Of a stretch of 43,772 nt of DNA, positions 37,286-43,772 are shown piece by piece. Origin of the DNA: Synechococcus sp. AG-679-C18 (GTDB lineage Bacteria > Cyanobacteriota > Cyanobacteriia > PCC-6307 > Cyanobiaceae); assembly GCA_003210755.1 (NCBI GenBank), contig QCUL01000020.1:1-43772 (forward strand), read 5' to 3'. Within the stretch, counting starts at the first letter, position 1. The number at the start of each line of letters is the position of its first letter. Under the pieces are notes generated by a model, which ran no database searches, was not told where the DNA came from, and saw only the letters and a list, made by a program, of their open reading frames with translations. The position numbers and the translations under genes were made by a program.

Positions 37286-38995
37286 ATGCCTTACCGCATC
37301 TCACGACAGGCCTACGCCGAAACGTATGGCCCCACAACCGGTGACCGCCTTCGTCTGGCGGATACCGAACTAATCCTCGAGGTGGAGAAGGACTACACCA
37401 CTTACGGCGATGAAGTGAAGTTCGGAGGCGGCAAAGTGATTCGCGATGGCATGGGGCAGTCTCAGACCTCCAGAGCTGAAGGAGCGGTTGACACCGTGAT
37501 TACGAATGCCCTCATTCTCGATTGGTGGGGCATCGTTAAGGCCGATGTAGGCCTGAAGGACGGCCGCATTGTGGGCATCGGCAAAGCAGGCAACCCCGAC
37601 ATCCAGGAAGGCGTCACCATTGTGATCGGGCCAAGCACCGAAGCCATTGCTGGGGAAGGCCAGATCCTCACCGCTGGTGGGATTGACACGCACATTCATT
37701 TCATCTGCCCTCAACAGATCGAAACAGCATTGGCAAGTGGTATCACCACGCTGATGGGGGGCGGCACAGGACCTGCCACCGGGACGAATGCAACCACATG
37801 CACCCCAGGCGCGTTTCATATCAGCCGAATGCTGCAGGCCGCTGAAGGGCTACCCGTCAACCTGGGATTTTTTGGGAAAGGAAACGCCAGCACTTCAGAA
37901 GCCTTAGAAGAGCAAGTACGCGCTGGAGCATGCGGCCTCAAGTTGCATGAAGATTGGGGCACCACCCCTGCCGCCATTGACGCCTGTCTTTCGGTTGCCG
38001 ATCAAATGGATGTTCAGGTCTGCATCCACACCGACACCCTTAATGAAGCAGGCTTCGTTGAAGACACCATCGCCGCAATCAAGGGTCGGACCATTCACAC
38101 CTTTCATACAGAAGGTGCTGGAGGAGGGCACGCGCCAGACATCATCAAAATCTGCGGCGAGGCAAACGTGCTTCCAAGCAGCACCAATCCCACACGGCCT
38201 TACACCCGCAACACACTCGAGGAACATCTCGACATGTTGATGGTGTGCCATCACCTAGATCCAAGAATCCCAGAAGATGTGGCCTTTGCGGAGTCAAGGA
38301 TCCGCCGTGAAACCATCGCAGCTGAAGACATCCTTCACGACCTCGGCGCCTTTTCGATCATCGCCAGCGATTCCCAGGCGATGGGGCGAGTGGGAGAGGT
38401 GATCACACGCACGTTCCAAACGGCGCACAAAATGAAAGTACAGCGCGGAACCTTGCCTGAGGATTGCAACCGCAATGACAACCATCGCCTGAAGCGTTAC
38501 ATCGCCAAAGTAACAATCAATCCAGCAATCGCGCATGGCATCAGCAGGGAGGTGGGCTCAGTGGAGACAGGCAAACTCGCCGACCTTGTGCTCTGGAAAC
38601 CTGGGTTTTTCGGAATTAGACCGCAACTCGTGATTAAAGGAGGCTCGATCGTCTGGGCTCAAATGGGCGATGCCAACGCCTCAATCCCTACCCCTGGACC
38701 CGTGCATGGCAGGCCTATGTTCGGGGCATTTGGCAAAGCTCTTGCACCCAGCTGCCTCACATTTCTCAGCGAAGCAGCAATAGACAACAACATCCAAAAA
38801 AGGCTTGGGCTCGAACGAACCTGCATCGCCGTGCAAGGCACACGCAGTATTGACAAAAGAGCCCTCAAACTCAATTCAACACTGCCAAAGATGAAAGTTG
38901 ACTCCCAAACTTATGAGGTCTTTGCTGATGGAGAGCTTCTTACATGCGAACCTGCAGAGTCCTTACCCCTTGCTCAACGCTATTTGCTCCTCTAA
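37286..38995 (+). CDS. ureC: Urease alpha subunit (catalytic, nickel)
   Basis: The catalytic subunit, 569 residues, hydrolyses urea to ammonia and carbamate at a dinickel site. Visible active-site residues are H136 and H138 (DTHIHF), the carbamylated K219 (GLKLHED), H221, and the flap C321-H322-H323 (MVCHHLDP). The Asp in [11 protein letters not shown] is also present. All are intact, so the enzyme should be active once nickel is loaded. The stop codon lies inside a stem-loop. Confidence 0.98.
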   Translation: MPYRISRQAYAETYGPTTGDRLRLADTELILEVEKDYTTYGDEVKFGGGKVIRDGMGQSQTSRAEGAVDTVITNALILDWWGIVKADVGLKDGRIVGIGKAGNPDIQEGVTIVIGPSTEAIAGEGQILTAGGIDTHIHFICPQQIETALASGITTLMGGGTGPATGTNATTCTPGAFHISRMLQAAEGLPVNLGFFGKGNASTSEALEEQVRAGACGLKLHEDWGTTPAAIDACLSVADQMDVQVCIHTDTLNEAGFVEDTIAAIKGRTIHTFHTEGAGGGHAPDIIKICGEANVLPSSTNPTRPYTRNTLEEHLDMLMVCHHLDPRIPEDVAFAESRIRRETIAAEDILHDLGAFSIIASDSQAMGRVGEVITRTFQTAHKMKVQRGTLPEDCNRNDNHRLKRYIAKVTINPAIAHGISREVGSVETGKLADLVLWKPGFFGIRPQLVIKGGSIVWAQMGDANASIPTPGPVHGRPMFGAFGKALAPSCLTFLSEAAIDNNIQKRLGLERTCIAVQGTRSIDKRALKLNSTLPKMKVDSQTYEVFADGELLTCEPAESLPLAQRYLLL

Positions 38996-39005
38996 AGCAA
39001 GGGGT
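38965..39005 (+). repeat. Inverted repeat spanning the ureC stop codon
   Basis: ACCCCTTGCT (38965-38974) is the exact complement of AGCAAGGGGT (38996-39005), with a 21-base loop that contains the ureC TAA. No T-run follows, so it is not a classic terminator. It could protect the 3' end of the mRNA or slow transcription. Confidence 0.55.
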
Positions 39006-39271
39006 GGTCTATAGAGTTGACATTCAAGAACAAAGATGTTCCAGAAGTAACAAAGAATGATCTCTAGAGGAGATAACTCTTTTCAGATGAGCTCAAACTC
39101 ATAACACCAATAGTCAAATTACAGCCATTTGACGAAGAGAGCGATCAATAAAAGAAGTCTTGAGAGCGAATCCCCACAGCTATGGAGGTCATTGACAAAA
39201 AAGCTGTCAGTCAATCTGCCAACTGCACCTTTTTGTATATTAAGAAAGCAAATAGATCACGAACCGGGGCA
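39006..39271. other. Intergenic stretch after ureC
   Basis: AT-rich sequence without a convincing ORF, tRNA or terminator. It marks the visible drop in G+C between the urease genes and the right-hand segment. A small RNA cannot be ruled out, but I see no strong hairpin with T-run. Confidence 0.3.
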
Positions 39272-39315
39272 GTAACGACCGATACTTTTTGCTATAATAT
39301 GGACTCAAGAGGAGG
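39272..39315 (+). promoter_or_regulatory. NtcA-type palindrome, -10 box and strong RBS before a small gene
   Basis: GTA-N8-TAC (39272-39285) precedes a perfect TATAAT (39293-39298), and AGGAGG (39310-39315) stands 5 bases before the ATG at 39321. The NtcA-type site is only 7 bases from the -10 box, so it would overlap the spacer and more likely repress than activate. The promoter and RBS are strong by eye; the NtcA call is tentative. Confidence 0.5.
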
Positions 39316-39320
39316 GCCTT

Positions 39321-39542
39321 ATGTTCGGACAAATAATTTTCAGCAAATTGATTAAAGCGTGTGAATCCGAATGGATTCCTGAAGAGGACGTATTGCTAGG
39401 CGAACGGTGGAGCCCACCATCAACTTCTGTATCTTCTAAGAAAAACCTTAAAGAGCTCATCTATCAACCCAGAAGAATGACTTCAAGCGAAATCATAAAA
39501 AACAACAAAAAATATTTTTCAAGACCCCAGGTCAAAAAATAA
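39321..39542 (+). CDS. Small basic orphan protein (73 residues), unknown
   Basis: The product is not recognised. It has a mixed N-terminal half with an acidic patch (CESEWIPEEDVLLGERW), a polar linker, and a Lys/Arg-rich C-terminal half (RRMTSSEIIKNNKKYF). No membrane segment or signal peptide is seen. A strong AGGAGG and a TATAAT immediately upstream argue that it is expressed. It is convergent with the Mrp gene and lies just after urease. If the upstream GTA-N8-TAC is real, a role linked to nitrogen status is possible; this is inference only. Confidence 0.6.
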   Translation: MFGQIIFSKLIKACESEWIPEEDVLLGERWSPPSTSVSSKKNLKELIYQPRRMTSSEIIKNNKKYFSRPQVKK

Positions 39543-39571
39543 CAAAGTACTATTTATAGTTGTGTTATTTT
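39536..39571. repeat. AT-rich inverted repeat at a convergent gene boundary
   Basis: AAAATAACA (39536-39544) is complementary to TGTTATTTT (39563-39571). It bridges the two stops of the small plus-strand gene and the minus-strand Mrp gene. The stem is weak (almost all A-T), so termination in either direction is only possible, not shown. Confidence 0.35.
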
Positions 39572-40590
39572 CAAATTAAGGCAATACAATGCCTTGCCAA
39601 ATCCATGAATTGAGATTGATGGATTTGGTCTAATGTTTTGACAGAGGCATTGGAGTGACGGCTAAGGACTTCTGGATGTATGGGTAAACTGGTTAAGAGA
39701 TTTAAATCGGAATCTTCAGAATTATATGAGCTCTGATGATTTTGATCTAGAAGAAAAGAAAGTTGAGATCCACAATTTGGACATTGCATCGAAGAAAAAT
39801 TTTCAACAAAACCAAGAATTGGAAGACCAAATTGCTTATACATAGCAACCGTACGTTGAAGGTCAGCGTCGGATGAAAGACCAGGAACCCCCACAAGAAG
39901 AACTGATGCGACCGGACTTTCTTGCAAAATAGTGATCTGAGCATCACCAGTACCTGGAGGCAGATCAATCAATAAGAAGTCAAGTTCACCCCAAGCAACG
40001 TCATACATAAACTGCTTCAACAAACGAGTAAGAATGGGGCCCCGCCAAGCCAAAGATTGTCCTTGGCTAGCGAGCATGCCAACTGACATCACCTTCAGTT
40101 GATCAATATCCAAAGGAATAAATTGCGTACCCTCAGTACCATCCGAGATCTCAACAGAAACATCATCTGCACCTAACAGAGTTGATATATTGGGACCATA
40201 AACATCCGCATCAAGAATTCCAACACTGTATCCGCATGATCGAAGGGTGCGTGCCAAGGCGAGTGTCACAGAGGTCTTACCCACTCCACCTTTGCCACTA
40301 CCAATAGCAAGTGTTCGTTTAACGCCAGTAATCGTTTTGGGGTCAACAACTACTCGATTTGTCCATGGGATAGCAGCCAACTGATCTCGAACTAAAGGCA
40401 ACAGATTGCCCTGGTCTGACCCATGAAATAAACGCACATACACGTCATCTCCAATGACACGGATATTACGAATAAGAGACATCCTGATAATATCAATATC
40501 AGAACCTATAGGCGTTAAACAGGAAAGAGATTGACGCACCTCTTGAGTACGTATCTCAACTAAATCAGTAGGAGCTGTAGACACAACCAT
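39571..40590 (-). CDS. Mrp/ApbC-type Fe-S carrier P-loop ATPase
   Basis: This 339-residue protein has an N-terminal MIP18/DUF59-like domain (about 8-75) and a deviant Walker A P-loop, GSGKGGVGKTS (97-107). It continues with VGILDADVYGPNIS, WRGPILTRLLKQFMYDVAWGELDFLLIDLPPGTGDAQIT, and the cluster-binding pair CPNC in NFSSMQCPNCGS. Proteins of this family carry and transfer [4Fe-4S] clusters. It is the last gene of the minus-strand flavoprotein-ferredoxin-HEAT operon, which suggests a dedicated loader for the ferredoxin. Its divergence suggests a paralogue of a housekeeping Mrp, which cannot be confirmed here. Confidence 0.88.
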   Translation of the reverse strand: MVVSTAPTDLVEIRTQEVRQSLSCLTPIGSDIDIIRMSLIRNIRVIGDDVYVRLFHGSDQGNLLPLVRDQLAAIPWTNRVVVDPKTITGVKRTLAIGSGKGGVGKTSVTLALARTLRSCGYSVGILDADVYGPNISTLLGADDVSVEISDGTEGTQFIPLDIDQLKVMSVGMLASQGQSLAWRGPILTRLLKQFMYDVAWGELDFLLIDLPPGTGDAQITILQESPVASVLLVGVPGLSSDADLQRTVAMYKQFGLPILGFVENFSSMQCPNCGSQLSFLLDQNHQSSYNSEDSDLNLLTSLPIHPEVLSRHSNASVKTLDQIHQSQFMDLARHCIALI

Positions 40591-40603
40591 AAGGCATGAG
40601 AAA

Positions 40604-41611
40604 TTACTTAGTTGGGTTTAACTCAGATTGAAACTTAGCCAATGATTTCTGGGCAGCGATACGCACTTCAATATCAGAATCATCCAAGGTTTGCTGCAAA
40701 GCCGCCTTACTTTGATCTAGCAGTATTCCTCCCAATGCTAAAGCTGCCTCCTTCCTAACATCCGAATACTCATCACATAATAACGGTAAGATATTTGGGA
40801 GATGTTCGTTTAAAACTAAAGGATTAAGAGCACGTAAAGAGAACTTCCTAACTTGCCAATGCTCATCACCAATAGAATTTGCCAAAAATGATGCAGAGTA
40901 GGGATCACACTTTCGCTCGAGCGCTTGTGCAGCATTGCGTCTCACTTGCCAGGATGTATCGTTGGATAAAGACTCAGTGAGTATTTTAATAACATCAGGC
41001 TCATCGAGATGAGCCATCGTTAACATAGTCTCCTTACGGACCTCGATATCTGGATCAGAAGCTAGTTTTAAAGCAGGAGGAAAATGAGTAAGTTGATTTA
41101 AATACCGCAGTGTCGTAACAGATTCACGTCTCAAATCAGCATTATCCGAGCTCAGGAATGGCGCGACAGATGGCAATGCTTGGACATCATGAATTTTTCT
41201 AAGCAGAATAAGCAAAGATAGTTGCTGAGGTACATCGTCAGTAACCAACCGATCCAAGATGAGCAAGAGATGGTCTTGATTGACAAGCTCTTTTAATGCA
41301 TTGAGAGCTTCCTTACGGACCCTGTCTGAACTAGCAGATGAGAGGCAGCCGAGCAAAGGGGTCACAGCATCCTGATGAGCGATTTCCCAGAGAGAGGTTA
41401 CTGCAGTGAAAACAACATCCTCACATTCATCAGATAATGCATGGATCAAGAAAGGAATTGATTGCTCATCACATAAGTGCTGAAGATTAACAACACCAAC
41501 CAGACGGTCATCAGTAGAGGAAGACAAGAGTAATTGAACAGGACCAATTAACTCTTCATCAAGTTCATCAAAAGTTGAAGAAAGATGATTAGGGATGGAA
41601 TTTTCAGTCAT
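40604..41611 (-). CDS. HEAT-repeat protein of the flavoprotein operon
   Basis: A solenoid of 335 residues built of about nine HEAT/armadillo-like units of roughly 31 residues. Examples of the recurring pattern are DVVFTAVTSLWEIAHQDAVT, DRVRKEALNALKELVNQDH, WQVRRNAAQALERKCDP and SDVRKEAALALGGILLD. Such E-Z type HEAT proteins bind other proteins; some cyanobacterial ones are phycobilin lyases, but no lyase hallmark is visible. ATG 41611 overlaps the ferredoxin stop (ATGA). A scaffold or assembly role for the neighbouring redox proteins is inferred. Confidence 0.85.
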   Translation of the reverse strand: MTENSIPNHLSSTFDELDEELIGPVQLLLSSSTDDRLVGVVNLQHLCDEQSIPFLIHALSDECEDVVFTAVTSLWEIAHQDAVTPLLGCLSSASSDRVRKEALNALKELVNQDHLLLILDRLVTDDVPQQLSLLILLRKIHDVQALPSVAPFLSSDNADLRRESVTTLRYLNQLTHFPPALKLASDPDIEVRKETMLTMAHLDEPDVIKILTESLSNDTSWQVRRNAAQALERKCDPYSASFLANSIGDEHWQVRKFSLRALNPLVLNEHLPNILPLLCDEYSDVRKEAALALGGILLDQSKAALQQTLDDSDIEVRIAAQKSLAKFQSELNPTK

Positions 41612-41835
41612 CGTAAAAGGAAAGGTATTTGGACTGTAATGGCGCCAGTTGGACATTCCTTTTCACAGGGAAGACAAAACCAGCACTCGTCATACTTCAT
41701 ATAGGCCTTACCAGTTTCAGGATTCTTAGACAGAACATCTAAAGGACAAACTTCAATACAGGCATTACATTTTTCGAGGCATTTTGATTCATCAACAATA
41801 ACAGGAACATCAACGCGACTAAAAGAAAGAGACAT
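41608..41835 (-). CDS. Short 2[4Fe-4S] ferredoxin, AprB-like
   Basis: This 75-residue protein holds two cluster motifs: C19-x3-C23-x2-C26-x3-C30-P and C51-x2-C54-x2-C57-x3-C61-P. The CWFC-x2-C second motif and the start (VDVPVIVDESKC) resemble the N-terminal part of APS reductase beta subunits. The long C-terminal tail of true AprB, which wraps the alpha subunit, is missing. It likely passes electrons to or from the AprA-like flavoprotein encoded 35 bases upstream. The stop overlaps the HEAT gene start. Confidence 0.88.
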   Translation of the reverse strand: MSLSFSRVDVPVIVDESKCLEKCNACIEVCPLDVLSKNPETGKAYMKYDECWFCLPCEKECPTGAITVQIPFLLR

Positions 41836-41870
41836 GATAGAGAAAATAGTTTTTTGAAATAAAACTGAAG

Positions 41871-43577
41871 TTAAGACGCAACAGCAACATCGTACTTTTC
41901 TTCAGCAAGATTAACATCTATAATGTATGGCTGAAGAGGTTGCTTATAGATAGACATGGCATCACTGCTATCTTTTTGAATAATGGTATTGCAGAGCCAC
42001 TCATCATCATTACGAGCAGGATAATCCAAGCGATAATGATAAAGCCCCCAACGACTTTCTCTCCTGAATAGTGAAGCGCGGGCAGCCATCTCAGCACAAT
42101 CTCGAATAAAGTGGATTTCCATGCATCGCATCAACTCATGAGGATCACGTGCTCCTAGTTCAGACATAACAGAGTCGTAACCCACAAATTTTTGAAGACC
42201 GATTTCCATATTTGCAGGAGCCTTAGGAGGCTGAAGATAATCATTAACATAACGCCGAAGCTTATATTCAACTTGAGTATGAGGTATACCATCAGGTTGG
42301 TTCATCGGTGTAAGAATACGGATCCTCTCTTGGCTAAGAAAATCCTCATCAGGGTCTACATGATCAACACCCTCTATCGATTCAATAGCGTGTTCAGCAG
42401 CAACACGGCCAGAAACAAATGCTCCAATCATATAATTATGCGGAACACTAGCCATATCACCCGCTGCATATAAACCAACAATATTTGTTTGCATGTTTTC
42501 ATCAACTTGAACGCCAGAAGCAGAATGGCCACTACATAGACCAATTTCTGAAATACTCATCTCAACACCATGTGTCCGATAATTCTCATTACGTCCCTCA
42601 TGAAATCGTTCTCGAGAAGGTCGTTCATTGGCCCAGAGAACGGTCTCGATTTCTGAAATGGTTGCTTCATCGAGATGATACATTTTCAAATGCACTGGAC
42701 CAGTGCCTGAATTCAACTCTTTATACATTTCAAGCATCATTTGCCCACTCCAGTAATCACAGCTAATAAATCGATTACCTTCCGCATTAGCGGTATAAGC
42801 ACCAAAAGGACTGGCAACATATGCACAGGCTGGTCCATTATAATCCTTAATTAAGGGATTAATCTGAAAGCATTCAATATTAGAAAGTTTGGCTCCAGCG
42901 TGATAGGCCATCGAATAACCGTCGCCAGCATTCGTTGGATTTTCATAAGTACCGTATAAATATCCAGAAGAAGGCAAACCAAGACGTCCGCAAGCTCCAG
43001 TACAAAGAAGAACAGCCTTCGCTTGTATCACATGAAAGTCGCCAGAACGAACATCTAGTCCAGTAACACCAACAGCACGCTCGTGATCCACAATCACTCG
43101 TGTTGCCATTACGCGGTTAATGACTTCCACCTTGTGCCGCTTGACCTGCCGAGAAAGAATTTTCTTTAAATCCTTGCCTTCGGGCATCGGCAAAACATAT
43201 TTGCCCACACGGTGCACTTGCTTTAGATCATATTCGCCTTCATTGTCTTTCTGAAACTTAACCCCCCACTTTTCCAATTCCTGAATAACACTGAAACCAA
43301 GCTGCCCAGTTTTTAAAACAGGTCTTTGATCTAATATGCCATCATTAGCAATTGTGATTTCTTTCACATATTGTTCAGGCGTCGAATTACCGGGTATCAC
43401 AGCCGTGTTCACACCATCCATACCCATCGCGATAGCTCCGCTTCTACGGATATTTGCTTTCTCTAGAACTAATACTTTGGCATCTGGATTTTTTTGCTTT
43501 GCCTTAATTGCTGCCATACATCCAGCCGTACCTCCACCAACAACTAAAAAATCGACTTGCCTGTTAATGGTGTTCAT
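41871..43577 (-). CDS. AprA-like FAD flavoprotein (fumarate reductase/APS reductase superfamily)
   Basis: The product of 568 residues begins with a dinucleotide fold (VVGGGTAGCMAA, FAD loop at 14-20). RSGAIAMGMDGVNTA, CTGACGRLGLPSSGYLYGTYENPTNAGDGYSMAYHAGAKL and GLYAAGDMASVPHNYMIGAFVSGRVAAEHA follow, all FAD-contact regions of the succinate dehydrogenase/AprA family. The C-terminal part (ESRWGLYHYRLDYPARND) is close to AprA style. It is shorter than typical APS reductase alpha subunits (over 600 residues), and its ferredoxin partner is shorter than AprB, so calling it APS reductase would be unsafe. It leads the operon; the substrate is unknown. Confidence 0.85.
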   Translation of the reverse strand: MNTINRQVDFLVVGGGTAGCMAAIKAKQKNPDAKVLVLEKANIRRSGAIAMGMDGVNTAVIPGNSTPEQYVKEITIANDGILDQRPVLKTGQLGFSVIQELEKWGVKFQKDNEGEYDLKQVHRVGKYVLPMPEGKDLKKILSRQVKRHKVEVINRVMATRVIVDHERAVGVTGLDVRSGDFHVIQAKAVLLCTGACGRLGLPSSGYLYGTYENPTNAGDGYSMAYHAGAKLSNIECFQINPLIKDYNGPACAYVASPFGAYTANAEGNRFISCDYWSGQMMLEMYKELNSGTGPVHLKMYHLDEATISEIETVLWANERPSRERFHEGRNENYRTHGVEMSISEIGLCSGHSASGVQVDENMQTNIVGLYAAGDMASVPHNYMIGAFVSGRVAAEHAIESIEGVDHVDPDEDFLSQERIRILTPMNQPDGIPHTQVEYKLRRYVNDYLQPPKAPANMEIGLQKFVGYDSVMSELGARDPHELMRCMEIHFIRDCAEMAARASLFRRESRWGLYHYRLDYPARNDDEWLCNTIIQKDSSDAMSIYKQPLQPYIIDVNLAEEKYDVAVAS

Positions 43578-43600
43578 AGAGGGTTGAACTTCACATCACT

Positions 43601-43606
43601 ACTATA
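43601..43606 (-). promoter_or_regulatory. Candidate -10 box of the flavoprotein operon
   Basis: TATAGT on the minus strand lies 23 bases before the flavoprotein ATG. A poor -35 (TTATTG, 43628-43623) is 16 bases upstream, as seen in promoters that need an activator. Confidence 0.4.
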
Positions 43607-43655
43607 AACAGAGTCCTACAAACAATAAAGAAGCAACGATTACAAAATTAAATAT

Positions 43656-43735
43656 GGCTATTAGAAATTTCAATAGCCAGAAATCAACGATTTCGATAGA
43701 TATCTATATCTTTTTAAAGAGTTGATTTATCAACT
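43656..43735. repeat. Cluster of dyad symmetries upstream of the flavoprotein operon
   Basis: Four inverted repeats lie in 80 bases. They are GGCTATT-N9-AATAGCC (43656-43678), GAAATC-AAC-GATTTC (overlapping about 43679-43694), the palindrome ATAGATATCTAT (about 43696-43707) and AGTTGAT-TT-ATCAACT (43720-43735). No ORF is visible here. Their place upstream of the -10 box fits binding sites of a dimeric regulator such as a LysR-type protein. Confidence 0.5.
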
Positions 43736-43772
43736 TAACTTCGAGTGTGAGAACCCCCTTACCATGAAACTA

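Noticed and set aside
41608..43577. Naming the flavoprotein and ferredoxin as true APS reductase AprAB
   Set aside because: Both proteins are shorter than AprA and AprB, the ferredoxin lacks the AprB tail, and no sulfur-oxidation genes are near.

Overview
The window looks like chromosome of a marine picocyanobacterium, most likely a marine Synechococcus (subcluster 5.1 type). The reasons are a group 2 cyanobacterial sigma factor, the complete urea module urtABCDE plus ureGFE/ureDABC, NtcA-like promoter boxes, and a dense housekeeping gene order with short gaps and overlapping starts and stops. Genus and clade are inferences from gene content; no database search was possible.

Layout. (1) 1-2565: a decayed accessory segment on the 3' side of a tRNA-Val(UAC) gene, with a truncated TOPRIM/DUF3854-like gene, a small helix-turn-helix gene and several tiny ORFs, including a candidate cysteine-rich secreted peptide. 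(2) 2.6-14.7 kb: housekeeping genes: a DUF2227-like membrane protein, mazG, an ArfB-like GGQ protein, speE-speB (polyamines), gcvT, aspS, a group 2 sigma factor, a short-chain dehydrogenase, pyrG and queE. (3) 14.7-24.1 kb: a secretion island between queE and queC. It holds a 1094-residue subtilisin-like protease with accessory domains, a parvulin-like protein, an HlyB-type ABC exporter with an N-terminal cNMP-binding-like domain and a dead C39-like domain, an HlyD adaptor, and on the opposite strand an ecotin-type serine protease inhibitor. (4) 24.1-28.6 kb: queC-pabB-pabC (7-deazaguanine and folate synthesis) and an APC-family permease. (5) 28.6-39.0 kb: urea uptake and hydrolysis: urtABCDE and ureEFG on the minus strand, ureDABC on the plus strand. 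(6) 39.0-43.8 kb: a visibly more AT-rich segment with one 73-residue orphan and a minus-strand operon coding for an AprA-like flavoprotein, a short 2[4Fe-4S] ferredoxin, a HEAT-repeat protein and an Mrp-type Fe-S carrier ATPase.

How they work together. UrtA-E import urea, urease (UreABC, matured by UreDEFG with nickel) splits it to ammonia and CO2, and NtcA-like boxes in front of urtA and between ureE and ureD suggest nitrogen control. The exporter trio probably secretes the neighbouring protease, and the ecotin could guard the periplasm against serine proteases. The best candidate for an undescribed system is the AprA-like flavoprotein/ferredoxin/HEAT/Mrp operon at the right end. It resembles an APS-reductase-type electron-transfer pair but is too small in both subunits, and it comes with what may be its own Fe-S loading factor and scaffold. 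The runner-up is the protease-exporter-ecotin island.
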